From JAABSQ01 sp964573705 (lineage in GTDB: Bacteria > Desulfobacterota > Desulfobacteria > Desulfobacterales > Desulfococcaceae): 45,423 nt of DNA. Positions 22,164 through 30,344 of this stretch are shown one piece after another. Numbering within the stretch: the first letter of the stretch is position 1; every line of letters starts with the position of its first letter. Location of the stretch: positions 1 through 45,423 of the forward strand of contig CAZNLT010000026.1 in NCBI GenBank assembly GCA_964573705.1, written 5' to 3'. Made by a program: the position numbers and the translations under genes. The notes beneath the pieces are model-generated. The model had not been told where the DNA came from. It worked only from the letters and a program-made list of their open reading frames with translations, and did not search any database.

Positions 22164-23365
22164 TGAAGATGGATACCCGCCTGGAAGACCTGATCGGTCT
22201 CGAGGACACCAAACTGGGCTTTTTTAAGGAGGTCCAGATCAAAATGCGGGAGCTTCAGGAGAGCAATCTGAAGCTGAAAGAAAAGCGGCAGCAGATCCAG
22301 GCGATTCTGGACGGCATCACCGATGTCATGGCGGTGATCTCCCTCGATTACCGGATTCAATCGGTTAACCATGTCTTTTATAAGGCGTTCCCTCACCCCG
22401 AACCCCAAGACGAATTCTGCTATAAGGTCTTTCGAAACCTGAGTTCCCCCTGCTCACCGTGTCCTTTGTCCGAGGCGCTGCACACCAACCATGTCTGCCG
22501 TCAGATGCACATTTATCATCTGAAAGGTGAAAACCGGCAGTTTGAAATCACCGCTTCCCCCTTGCGCGACCAGCGGGGCAGACCGGAGCACATGCTTTTG
22601 CTCAAACGGGATGTCACGGTGGAAAAAGAATACCAGGCCAAATACTACCATGCGGAAAAGATGGCCACCATCGGGCTGCTGGCCGCGGGGGTGGCCCATG
22701 AGATCAACAACCCACTGACCGCCATCTGCGGTTTCGCCGAAGGGCTCAAACGCCGGCTGCCCCGATTGGAAGAACAGCTGGGGGATCTTCAGAATGATCA
22801 AAAACTTGCTCGGGACCTTCAGGAATATGTGGAGACGATTATTGCCGAAGGTCACCGTTGCAGAGATATTGTTCAAAATCTACTGACCTTCAGTCCGCGC
22901 TGGAACGCCTCCCTGACCGCAGTGGACCTCAACTTTCTGGTGGTGGATGTTCTCAAAATTCTGGAACATCATCTGAAGAACAAACTGCCCAACGCCATCT
23001 GCCTGGACCTGGGCTCGGCCCTTCCACGGCCCATGGGGATTGCCGCAGAACTGAAGCAGGTGGTTCTCAATCTCGTTCTAAACGCCCTGGAAGCCATTCA
23101 GAATCGGGGAAACATCACCCTCAGAACGTATACCCTGAGGGATAGCTGGATTGTCCTGAGCGTCAAAGACACCGGATACGGAATCCCCAAAGAAAACCTG
23201 GATAAACTGTTTGAGCCTTTCTTCACCACCAAACCGGTGGGAAAGGGCATCGGCATCGGCCTGTCCACCTGCTATAACATCATTCGACAACACAAAGGAG
23301 AAATTCAGGTTGAAAGCAGCGCCGGACAAGGCGCCACTTTCAGGGTGAAACTGCCGATGCCGTGA
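22163..23365 (+). CDS. Cytoplasmic PAS sensor histidine kinase
   Basis: 400 residues with no membrane segment. A coiled-coil start (about 25-48) leads into a PAS domain (about 45-150) containing C86, C97, C100 and C112 (CSPCP within it). The DHp H-box GVAHEINNP follows (H179) and then the ATPase with N box NLVLNALEAI, DTGYGIP and GIGLSTCYNII. It autophosphorylates and should phosphorylate the regulator 27 nt downstream. The cysteine set in the PAS suggests sensing of redox, metal or an iron-sulfur state, but this is inference. Its start overlaps the ADH stop. Confidence 0.93.
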   Translation: MKMDTRLEDLIGLEDTKLGFFKEVQIKMRELQESNLKLKEKRQQIQAILDGITDVMAVISLDYRIQSVNHVFYKAFPHPEPQDEFCYKVFRNLSSPCSPCPLSEALHTNHVCRQMHIYHLKGENRQFEITASPLRDQRGRPEHMLLLKRDVTVEKEYQAKYYHAEKMATIGLLAAGVAHEINNPLTAICGFAEGLKRRLPRLEEQLGDLQNDQKLARDLQEYVETIIAEGHRCRDIVQNLLTFSPRWNASLTAVDLNFLVVDVLKILEHHLKNKLPNAICLDLGSALPRPMGIAAELKQVVLNLVLNALEAIQNRGNITLRTYTLRDSWIVLSVKDTGYGIPKENLDKLFEPFFTTKPVGKGIGIGLSTCYNIIRQHKGEIQVESSAGQGATFRVKLPMP

Positions 23366-23392
23366 AATCCCAGCCCGAACCCAGTAAACCCT

Positions 23393-24754
23393 ATGCAGGA
23401 AACCGAAACCATTCAGATACTGGTTGTAGACGACGAACAATCCATTCGCAGACTGCTCGAAATGGAGCTGAGTTCCCCGAGAAGGTCCGTCTGTACGGCG
23501 GATAGCGGCCGCGAGGCATTCAAATTACTCAATAAAAAGCGCTTCGACGTGGTTATTCTGGATATTCAACTGCCCGACGCCAACGGCCTCGATCTGATGG
23601 TCGAATTTCAGGATCTGATGCCGGGGATGGAGGTGATTTTAATTACCGGGTACGGCGATATCGACAACGCGGTCGAAGCCATGAAGATGAGCGCCTATGA
23701 TTATATCACCAAGCCCTTCAACCTGGATCGGCTGGAGCTGGTGATCGAAAAGGCCTATCAGCGGGTGTGCCTTCAGCGGGAAAACACCCTGCTGCGCCAC
23801 AAGCAGGGGGAACAGCCCTCCCACAAGCTCATCGGCAACTCTCCTTCCATTGAAGATGTCCGGTATCTGGTGGCCAAGGTCGCCCCGACCCATGTACCGG
23901 TTTTGATCACCGGTGAGAGCGGAACCGGAAAAAATGTGGTCTCCAGGAATATCCATTCCCTCAGCCAACGAGCCGCCCAGCCGCTGATCACCAAAAACTG
24001 CGGTACCCTCCAAAAAGAGCTGATCCTGAGCGAGCTTTTCGGATATCGAAAAGGCGCCTTCACCGGCGCCACCGACTCCCGGGAGGGGCTTCTGGATCTG
24101 GCCCACAAGGGCACCCTCTTTCTGGATGAGATCGGAGAGCTGCCCCTGGATGTGCAAGCCTCACTGCTGCGAGTTCTGGAAAACCAGACCTACCGCAGGG
24201 TCGGGGGCCAGGAAGAACGCCAAGCGGACATCCGCTTCATTTTCGCCACCAACCGGATCCTTCAAAAAGAGGTGGAAGCGGGCCGATTCAGCCAGGCCCT
24301 GTTCCATCGGCTGAACGTTTTTAATATCGAGTTGATGCCGCTCAGAGAGCGCAAGGAAGACATCCCCCTGCTGGTGGAATATTTTCGCCAGAAGCTGAGC
24401 ATGAGCGGACCTTCCTGCCGGATTTCAGCCAAGGCCATGCAGTGCCTGCTGGCCTACCACTGGCCGGGCAATATTCGGGAGCTTCAAAACGTCATCGAGC
24501 GGGGAATCATCCTGGCGGAAAACGGCCTGATCACCGAGCGGGCCCTGCCCCGGGAGCTGGTAGAAACGGTTCGGGACAACCCCGGGGACACCCCCTTTCT
24601 TTCCCTGGCGGAAATGGAAAAACATCACATCCGGCGGGTGCTCAAGTACGTAAAGGGCAACCGGGCCAAGGCTTCCGAACTCCTGGGAATCGGACGAAAA
24701 ACCCTCTACCGCAAGGTCAAAGAATATGACGAGCGGGAACTCGGCCTTTCGTAA
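23393..24754 (+). CDS. Sigma-54-dependent response regulator (NtrC type)
   Basis: 453 residues: receiver domain (about 8-120, phospho-acceptor D57 in VVILDIQLPD), AAA+ domain with Walker A GESGTGKN (174-181) and the sigma-54 contact loop GAFTGA intact (221-226), Walker B TLFLDEIGELP, and a C-terminal Fis-type helix-turn-helix (AKASELLGIGRKTLYRKVKE). It should open sigma-54 promoters after phosphorylation. Candidate targets within the window are the -24/-12 sites at 20286-20301 (ADH1) and 28104-28119 (AOR). The ribosome-binding site before the ATG is weak, so it may be translated by coupling to the kinase. Confidence 0.94.
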   Translation: MQETETIQILVVDDEQSIRRLLEMELSSPRRSVCTADSGREAFKLLNKKRFDVVILDIQLPDANGLDLMVEFQDLMPGMEVILITGYGDIDNAVEAMKMSAYDYITKPFNLDRLELVIEKAYQRVCLQRENTLLRHKQGEQPSHKLIGNSPSIEDVRYLVAKVAPTHVPVLITGESGTGKNVVSRNIHSLSQRAAQPLITKNCGTLQKELILSELFGYRKGAFTGATDSREGLLDLAHKGTLFLDEIGELPLDVQASLLRVLENQTYRRVGGQEERQADIRFIFATNRILQKEVEAGRFSQALFHRLNVFNIELMPLRERKEDIPLLVEYFRQKLSMSGPSCRISAKAMQCLLAYHWPGNIRELQNVIERGIILAENGLITERALPRELVETVRDNPGDTPFLSLAEMEKHHIRRVLKYVKGNRAKASELLGIGRKTLYRKVKEYDERELGLS

Positions 24755-24780
24755 CCCACGTATATGAAAAAAGGAGTACC

Positions 24781-25014
24781 ATGACCGATCATATCGATAT
24801 AAAACTGTTTGCCAGCCTCTCGGAAAAGACGCCGGAGCCTTCGGACAAGTACCCCATCGCGACGGGAACCACGGTCAAAGAATTGATCGACCGCCTGGCG
24901 GTGCCGGAAAATGAAGCCAAGCTGATCTTCATCAACGGCCGAAAGGGCGATCTGACCTCGATTCTCAAGAACGGGGACCGGGTGGGCATTTTTCCCCCGG
25001 TGGGAGGGGGATAA
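24781..25014 (+). CDS. MoaD/ThiS-like sulfur-carrier protein
   Basis: A 77-residue beta-grasp protein ending in the diglycine needed for C-terminal adenylation and thiocarboxylation (PPVGGG). AAGGAG precedes the ATG. Its stop overlaps the start of the ThiF/MoeB-like gene by one base. MoaD-type carriers donate sulfur for the dithiolene of molybdopterin, which also holds tungsten in AOR enzymes. Standing in front of an AOR gene, it is probably a copy dedicated to W- or Mo-pterin supply, though a ThiS-like role cannot be excluded. Confidence 0.88.
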   Translation: MTDHIDIKLFASLSEKTPEPSDKYPIATGTTVKELIDRLAVPENEAKLIFINGRKGDLTSILKNGDRVGIFPPVGGG

Positions 25015-25874
25015 TGACCGGTCGCGACCTGGGTCGGGAACTAAAGGCGCGGGCCACACCGAAATCTTTTCCCGATGGCACCTTCTATGCCGCCGTGGAT
25101 GTGCGAACAGTGGAAGTCCTTTCCGGATTTTTCGGGGTTTCAGGCCGCGAAGTGGAGATTACGGCCCTGGAACAGGAGATTGTTCCGGAGCGGTACGCTC
25201 GGAATTTCAAGACCTTCGGCTTTGAGGATCAGGCCGCCCTGCTCAGGGCAAAGGTTACCGTCATCGGTCTGGGCGGCCTGGGCGGTGGAGTGACGGAAAT
25301 TTTGGCCCGGGACGGGGTCGGCCGGTTGACCCTGATCGATGGAGACCGGTTTGAAGAAAGCAATCTGAACCGACAATTCCTCAGTACCCGGGATCTACTC
25401 GACACCCCCAAAGCCACCGCAGCGGCCCAGCGGGTAGCCCGGGTCAACCCCTCGACGGAGGTGTCAGCCCATCCCCTGTATCTGGATGCCGAAAACGGAC
25501 CCGACCTGATGGCGGGCTCCGATGTGGTCATCGACTGCCTTGACAACATCAAAACCCGGTTGCTGGTGGAGTGGGCCTGCAAACAGGCCGGGATTCCCCT
25601 GATATCTGCGGCCATCGCCGGAGTGGCGGGCCATGTCACCACCATCTTCCCCGAAGATATCGGTTTGCGCCTGATCTACGGAGATGTGGCGGACACCGCC
25701 GCCAAAGGCGCCGAATCGACCCTGGGCACCCTTCCCCACGGAATTACCATCCTCTCGGCCCTGGAGTGCGCCGAGGCGGTCAAAATCATCACCGGTCGGG
25801 GCAAGCCCCTTCGCAACCGGCTGCTTCTCATGGATGTCGCCGATTATACGTTTCAAGTACTGGAGTTGACCTGA
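25014..25874 (+). CDS. ThiF/MoeB/HesA-family adenylyltransferase
   Basis: 286 residues. An N-terminal stretch of about 75 residues is not part of the E1 core. The Rossmann ATP site VIGLGGLGGGVTE (about 82-94), the metal/ATP acidic motif DGDRFEESNLNRQF and DCLDNIKTR follow. It should adenylate the C-terminal glycine of the carrier encoded just upstream. I see none of the zinc-binding CxxC pairs of E. coli MoeB, so it is closer to the shorter HesA/ThiF class. The function is supported by the TAATG overlap with the carrier gene and by the convergent AOR gene. Confidence 0.88.
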   Translation: MTGRDLGRELKARATPKSFPDGTFYAAVDVRTVEVLSGFFGVSGREVEITALEQEIVPERYARNFKTFGFEDQAALLRAKVTVIGLGGLGGGVTEILARDGVGRLTLIDGDRFEESNLNRQFLSTRDLLDTPKATAAAQRVARVNPSTEVSAHPLYLDAENGPDLMAGSDVVIDCLDNIKTRLLVEWACKQAGIPLISAAIAGVAGHVTTIFPEDIGLRLIYGDVADTAAKGAESTLGTLPHGITILSALECAEAVKIITGRGKPLRNRLLLMDVADYTFQVLELT

Positions 25875-26030
25875 GATTTGTTCTGAGAAACATCAGACTT
25901 TCCGGCTTTGGGTCATCGTTTTGGTCAAGCCTGAATACCAGGCCGGCCGAAACGGTGATCATGTCCGATTTTCCGAATCCCTCAGAGTGCCGGAATTCCC
26001 AATTCACCGTCGGGAACGCCGAACATAAAC

Positions 26031-26066
26031 AAAACGGGGAAGCGGTATGAACCGCCTCCCCGTTTT
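26031..26066. terminator. Bidirectional terminator between thiF-like and AOR genes
   Basis: AAAACGGGGAAGCGG (26031-26045) pairs with CCGCCTCCCCGTTTT (26052-26066), apart from the two internal mismatches, around a 6-nt loop. A and T tracts on both sides allow it to serve both convergent transcripts. Confidence 0.85.
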
Positions 26067-26088
26067 GGATTTTTTATTTAATTCTTAG

Positions 26089-27825
26089 TTACCAGTTGAA
26101 CACGGTGTCGAGCTGTTCATCAGGAATATCGAAGACCACATTGTGCGGGGAAATCGTTTCTCTTCTGAAGAAGCGCGGCAACCGGTCATCTTCGGCGGTG
26201 AACCCGGCTTTTTTATTGAAATCCCGCTCCATCGAGAGGATCTTCTTACCCAAATCCACCACGTCGTCCCCGGTCATATTCAGATTATACATGCCGTTGA
26301 TGGATTCCACCATGGCGTCGAAGGTCTCGCTCTGATCCAGAATGGCAAAGGCGATGAACAGACAGTAACCGGTGGCGTCCAGGGCCGCCGTTGCGATCTG
26401 AAGGTTTCTGGAGAGTTCGATCTGACCCTCATTGCTCAAAGGATCCACGTCTCCGCCGACCTTCAGAATATTGGTTGCAATGGCATACCCGGCGGTGTGG
26501 TCGGCGCCCATGGGGGAGGTGGCGTAGGTCACGCCGATGCCCTTGACCGCCCGGGGATCATAGGCCGGAAGCGCCTGGTTCTTGACAACGGGCGCTCTTT
26601 CCAGACCGAAGGCCCGGGCGGTCATGCCCGCGCCGTTGCCAAGGATACGACCCAGAGGCGTCCCCTGCCCGATCTCTTCGATCAGCTTGATGGCGCCATC
26701 CTGGTCACCGAACTGGAGCAGACCGGCCTCCATGGCGATGCCGATGGTGACGCCCATTTCGATGGTATCCAGGCCGATATCGTCATCCATGAAGTCGAGC
26801 TTGGCGATGGCATCGGGATCACAGATGCCGCAGTTTCCGCCGTGGGCCCAGACCGTTTCATACTCGGGCTGTTTGGAGACGTAGTTGCCGTCCTTGTCAT
26901 TATAGATGCCGGAGCACTGGATGGCGCATCCGCGATGACACCCGTGGGTCGGATTTCCGCCCCGGCTGGTTTCCAGCTCGGCATAGGTTTCGCCGCTGAT
27001 CTTGCTGCCGTCTTTGTATCGGCCTTCCTTGAAGTTATAGGTGGGGTAGGCGCCCGCCTCGTTGATGATGTTGGTCAATACGTTGGTGCCGTAGGCCGGA
27101 AGCCCCTGGCCGGTGACCGCATGGCCTCTCAACCCCTTGACGAAGGTCTTGTTGGCCTCCTTGAATTTTTCGGGATCGGCCGGTTTGCGCATGGAGCAAC
27201 CCTCGTCATCCAGGATGATCACCTTGATGCCCTTGGTTCCCATGACCGCGCCGACACCGCCGCGACCCGCATGACGGGTGGGTCGAAATTCCCGATCGGT
27301 GACCGCGATGGAGGCCGCGCACATCTTCATTTCGCCGGCGGGGCCGATGGAGATCATGGCCACCTTGTCGCTGTGGGCTTTCTTCATTTCCACCGACAGC
27401 GGGTAATTCCGAACGTTTTTGAATTCGTCGGCCGGGGTGATCTCGATTTTATCTTTATTGATAAAAATCTTGTACAGATCCCCGGTCTTGTTTTCGCCTT
27501 CGATAATAATGGCCGCATATCCGAGGCGGGCCATTACCTGACCGGCCTGGCCGCCGGCATTGGACTCCTTGATGCCGCCGGTCAGCGGGCTTTTGCATCC
27601 GATGGAGATTCGACCCGAGGTCGAGGCGGCCGTACCGGTCATCAGACCCGGAGCGATTACCAGCTTGTTTTCAGGACCGAGGGGGTGGCAATCCGGCGGC
27701 ACTTCCTTGGATACCACCATTGAGGTCATACCGCGTCCGCCCATTCCCGCATACTCGCCCAGATCCGTCACTACCGCTTTAGGTCCGCCTTCGGCACCGA
27801 CATCGATGCGTATGATCTTATCCAT
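26089..27825 (-). CDS. aor: Tungsten/molybdenum aldehyde:ferredoxin oxidoreductase
   Basis: A 578-residue AOR-family enzyme, which oxidises aldehydes to acids (or the reverse) with ferredoxin using a W- or Mo-bispterin and one [4Fe-4S] cluster. The N-terminal AOR_N domain (about 1-205) includes GRGGVGAVMGTKG; cluster cysteines are C296, C300, C304 (GCHRGCAIQC) and C488 (DATGYCLF). The first pair is C-x3-C, versus C-x2-C in Pyrococcus AOR. Pterin-contact regions are DDIGLDTIEMG and YATSPMGADHTAGYA. AAGGAGG precedes the ATG. A leader of 180-280 nt carries two candidate promoters. The neighbouring carrier/activator and molybdopterin genes fit cofactor supply. No small ferredoxin-like AorB subunit is adjacent. 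Confidence 0.94.
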   Translation of the reverse strand: MDKIIRIDVGAEGGPKAVVTDLGEYAGMGGRGMTSMVVSKEVPPDCHPLGPENKLVIAPGLMTGTAASTSGRISIGCKSPLTGGIKESNAGGQAGQVMARLGYAAIIIEGENKTGDLYKIFINKDKIEITPADEFKNVRNYPLSVEMKKAHSDKVAMISIGPAGEMKMCAASIAVTDREFRPTRHAGRGGVGAVMGTKGIKVIILDDEGCSMRKPADPEKFKEANKTFVKGLRGHAVTGQGLPAYGTNVLTNIINEAGAYPTYNFKEGRYKDGSKISGETYAELETSRGGNPTHGCHRGCAIQCSGIYNDKDGNYVSKQPEYETVWAHGGNCGICDPDAIAKLDFMDDDIGLDTIEMGVTIGIAMEAGLLQFGDQDGAIKLIEEIGQGTPLGRILGNGAGMTARAFGLERAPVVKNQALPAYDPRAVKGIGVTYATSPMGADHTAGYAIATNILKVGGDVDPLSNEGQIELSRNLQIATAALDATGYCLFIAFAILDQSETFDAMVESINGMYNLNMTGDDVVDLGKKILSMERDFNKKAGFTAEDDRLPRFFRRETISPHNVVFDIPDEQLDTVFNW

Positions 27826-28012
27826 AACCTTACATCCTCCTTACGTTGGGGTTTGATGCTTCCATGAAAATATGACTAACAGTTATTTATTGGACATGAG
27901 GGTAATTATAAAACGACCCTTTCAACATACATACTTTTTTGGAGTCAGGGTTACAGGGAAAGAGGAGATTGAATACCACAATAAGAGAGTATATCCGTCC
28001 AAAATCATTTAC

Positions 28013-28041
28013 AATATAGTCGAATATCCGCTGCCTGTCAA
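28013..28041 (-). promoter_or_regulatory. Sigma-70 promoter of AOR
   Basis: On the minus strand TTGACA (28041-28036) and TATATT (28018-28013) are separated by exactly 17 nt, predicting a leader of about 180 nt before the AOR start. Confidence 0.7.
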
Positions 28042-28103
28042 CCGCCTTGGCGCCTTGCAACTTTCGCCGGTCACCCTCTCTTTCCCTGATCTGGAAGGGT
28101 CAT

Positions 28104-28119
28104 TGCAAAATACCTGCCA
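28104..28119 (-). promoter_or_regulatory. Candidate sigma-54 promoter of AOR
   Basis: On the minus strand TGGCAG-GTATT-TTGCA (28119-28104) has the exact GG-N10-GC spacing and matches the -24/-12 consensus (TGGCAC-N5-TTGCA) except for one base. It lies between the unknown gene's stop (28148) and AOR, upstream of the sigma-70 promoter, so AOR may have basal and induced transcription. Confidence 0.6.
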
Positions 28120-28147
28120 TCACCTCCAAATCTTGCCTGTAAGGGGT

Positions 28148-28693
28148 TCACTCCGAGGATGCCGAGGTACCCCCGCGGGAAACCACCCGGATCAGCTTTC
28201 CCTCCTCCAACATCGGGTCCACCCGCTCGGGGAAAAGCGCCTTCAGGTCTTCCGCCTCGGCCTGAAATCCGATCTCCAGAAGACGCGGGCCCACTTCATT
28301 GACCAGCAGATTGAACAGCTTGACGGTAATCCGGCCCCGCTTTGGATCGATTGCGCCCCCCCGTTCCCGATAGCTGATGGAGCTGCGCAGCGGAGTAATA
28401 ATTCCGCCCCGCCGCATCATCGCCCCCACAAGCCCCGGCATTGCCGAGGAAAGCGCCAAAACGGCCCCTTCATGGATCTTTGCGGTGTCGATATCGTCCA
28501 CCGGTTGTCCGTTCAGAAAAAGGGTGCTGATCCGCTCGGCGACATAATCGAGGGGAATCCCCCATTGGTCGCACAACAATGATTTGACCGAACAACCGGT
28601 ATCGACCTCCACCAGAACACCCTTCTGGAATAAGGGGGAAATCGATGGGACCTCATCGGAATGGATGGCCAGTGTGGAACGATAAGCATTCAT
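28148..28693 (-). CDS. Unrecognised protein upstream of AOR, beta-grasp-like middle
   Basis: A 181-residue protein I cannot assign to a family. GGAG precedes the ATG at 28693. The middle (about 60-90: STLFLNGQPVDDIDTAKIHE, then GAVLALSSAMPGLVGA) has the alternating pattern and 'xLNGxxV...DxxxxxxGxxLxLxxxMPG' look of ubiquitin-like/MoaD-like sulfur carriers, but there is no terminal diglycine (it ends SASSE). There is no signal peptide or membrane segment; two cysteines lie near residues 33 and 41. It is on the AOR strand, with promoters in between. A role in AOR maturation or in binding the enzyme is possible but inferred from position only. Confidence 0.6.
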   Translation of the reverse strand: MNAYRSTLAIHSDEVPSISPLFQKGVLVEVDTGCSVKSLLCDQWGIPLDYVAERISTLFLNGQPVDDIDTAKIHEGAVLALSSAMPGLVGAMMRRGGIITPLRSSISYRERGGAIDPKRGRITVKLFNLLVNEVGPRLLEIGFQAEAEDLKALFPERVDPMLEEGKLIRVVSRGGTSASSE

Positions 28694-29282
28694 GATCCTC
28701 GTCTCCTGTGTGAACCTTTTGATATAATTCGTAAAATAAGCTGGTTGCCGGCCCTGCCGTGCCTTGAAACGTTTTCCGTGAAAAAAAGTTGACCGGCGTT
28801 GGCAGCGTGCTCATTTTTGAATATTATGTTGAAAAACAGCGTGGCGGTTCGGGTCAATTTGACTCTATCCCAAAGACCCGTCGGGTCATAAAAACCCGTC
28901 GGATTTCTTGAAGAGACCCGACCTCGGCGGAAGGGGCGAGGCGGGGCGGAACACCCCGGCCATCAGCAAATCCCATGCCCGCATCCGCATAAAAGTTATA
29001 ATTAGGAATTTTAAAACGGATTGGGTTTCCATATTCATTCATTGTAAACAAACGGCATTCATTAATTTAAATAGACTTCCAAAAATAACACTGAGATACG
29101 CTCACCCGAATTCAATCCCCTTTCAACCGGATCGATACCGAAAATGCCTCCGAGGCTGGAGAGAGTCCAATGCCCAGCGGAAGGTTTCAATTTATATTCA
29201 ACCTCGTTCGGGAAAGCATATCGTCTAACAATTCGGGGTGCAAGTGGGTTTCTCGGGGTATTTTTTCAATGGAGAAGAACGC
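28694..29282. other. Long intergenic region and leader of the molybdopterin-binding protein gene
   Basis: No gene is supported. There is a cluster of related inverted elements at 28875-28922: GACCCGTCGGGTC (28875-28887) can fold on itself, or its right half GTCGGGTC can pair with GACCCGAC (28915-28922). About 100 nt before the downstream start codon (29140-29215) are several short complementary blocks (CCTCC/GGAG; GGTT/AACC) that could form a structured leader. I could not match it to a known riboswitch by eye. Confidence 0.5.
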
Positions 29283-30308
29283 ATGAAATCCGTACCGGTC
29301 CAGAAAGCTGTCGGAATGGTGCTCTGTCATGACGTCACCCGGATCATTCCCGGTGAATTCAAGGGCAGGGCGTTCAGAAAAGGGCATACCATTCGGGAAC
29401 AGGATGTTCCCGAGCTTTTGAAAATCGGAAAGGAGCATATTTATGTATTCGACCTGAAGGCCGGATGGGTTCACGAGGATACGGCGGCGGAAAGGATCGC
29501 AGAGGCCGCAGCCGGTCCCGGGCTCTCCGTGACGCCCCCGTCGGAGGGTCGGGTCAATCTGACAGCCGACATCGACGGCCTGCTGAAGGTCGATGTGGAG
29601 GCCCTCTATCGAATCAATGAAATCGAGGCGGTGGTTTTTTCCACCTTACATACCAACCGCACCATTCGAAAAGAAACGGCTGTGGCCGGCACCCGCATTA
29701 TCCCACTGGTCACGGACGAAGAAAAGATTCAGCGGGTGGAAAGGATTTGCAGAGACCACTTCCCCGTGGTACAAATCAGCTCCCTGGCATCGGCAAACGT
29801 GGGGGTCATCACCACCGGAAGCGAAATTTATCACGGCCGGATCCAGGATCGGTTCGGCCCCATTCTTGATCGCAAGTTCCATGATCTGGGAAGCCGAATT
29901 CTGGATCAGGTGTTTGTCTCGGATGACATTCGAATGACGGTGGAGGCGATTCACCGGATGCTGCGCCGGGGCGCCGGACTGATCGCGGTCACCGGCGGCA
30001 TGTCGGTGGACCCGGACGATCAGACCCCCGCCTCCATTCGAGCCGCGGGCGGAGAGGTCATCACCTACGGGGCCCCGACCTTCCCCGGCGCCATGTTCAT
30101 GCTGGCCTATGTCGAAGATGTTCCGGTGCTGGGCCTGCCCGGCTGTGTGATGTACCACCATGCATCGGTTTTCGACCTGATCGTGCCCCGCATTCTGGCC
30201 GGAGAGAAGCTGACCCGAGCGGACATTATCGCTCTGGGGCACGGCGGGTTCTGTTCCGGCTGCCCCGAATGCCGCTACCCGGACTGCGGGTTCGGCAAGA
30301 GCTGTTGA
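29283..30308 (+). CDS. Molybdopterin-binding domain protein with cysteine-rich tail
   Basis: 341 residues. The C-terminal two thirds form a MoaB/MogA/MoeA-type molybdopterin-binding domain: VGVITTGSEIYHGRIQDRFG (about 178-197), then GLIAVTGGMSVDPDDQTP (about 234-251) and VPVLGLPGC. It lacks the full four-domain MoeA architecture, so metal insertion or pterin sensing are both possible. It ends in a cysteine cluster CSGCPECRYPDCGFGKSC (about 324-341), suggesting a metal or Fe-S site. The frame is open from 29238, but ATG at 29283 has GGAGAAG upstream. It lies beyond an unknown gene from AOR and fits W/Mo cofactor handling for it. Confidence 0.85.
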   Translation: MKSVPVQKAVGMVLCHDVTRIIPGEFKGRAFRKGHTIREQDVPELLKIGKEHIYVFDLKAGWVHEDTAAERIAEAAAGPGLSVTPPSEGRVNLTADIDGLLKVDVEALYRINEIEAVVFSTLHTNRTIRKETAVAGTRIIPLVTDEEKIQRVERICRDHFPVVQISSLASANVGVITTGSEIYHGRIQDRFGPILDRKFHDLGSRILDQVFVSDDIRMTVEAIHRMLRRGAGLIAVTGGMSVDPDDQTPASIRAAGGEVITYGAPTFPGAMFMLAYVEDVPVLGLPGCVMYHHASVFDLIVPRILAGEKLTRADIIALGHGGFCSGCPECRYPDCGFGKSC

Positions 30309-30344
30309 ATTGTCTTCTATTAATAAGGAAGGAGAACGACTGTA

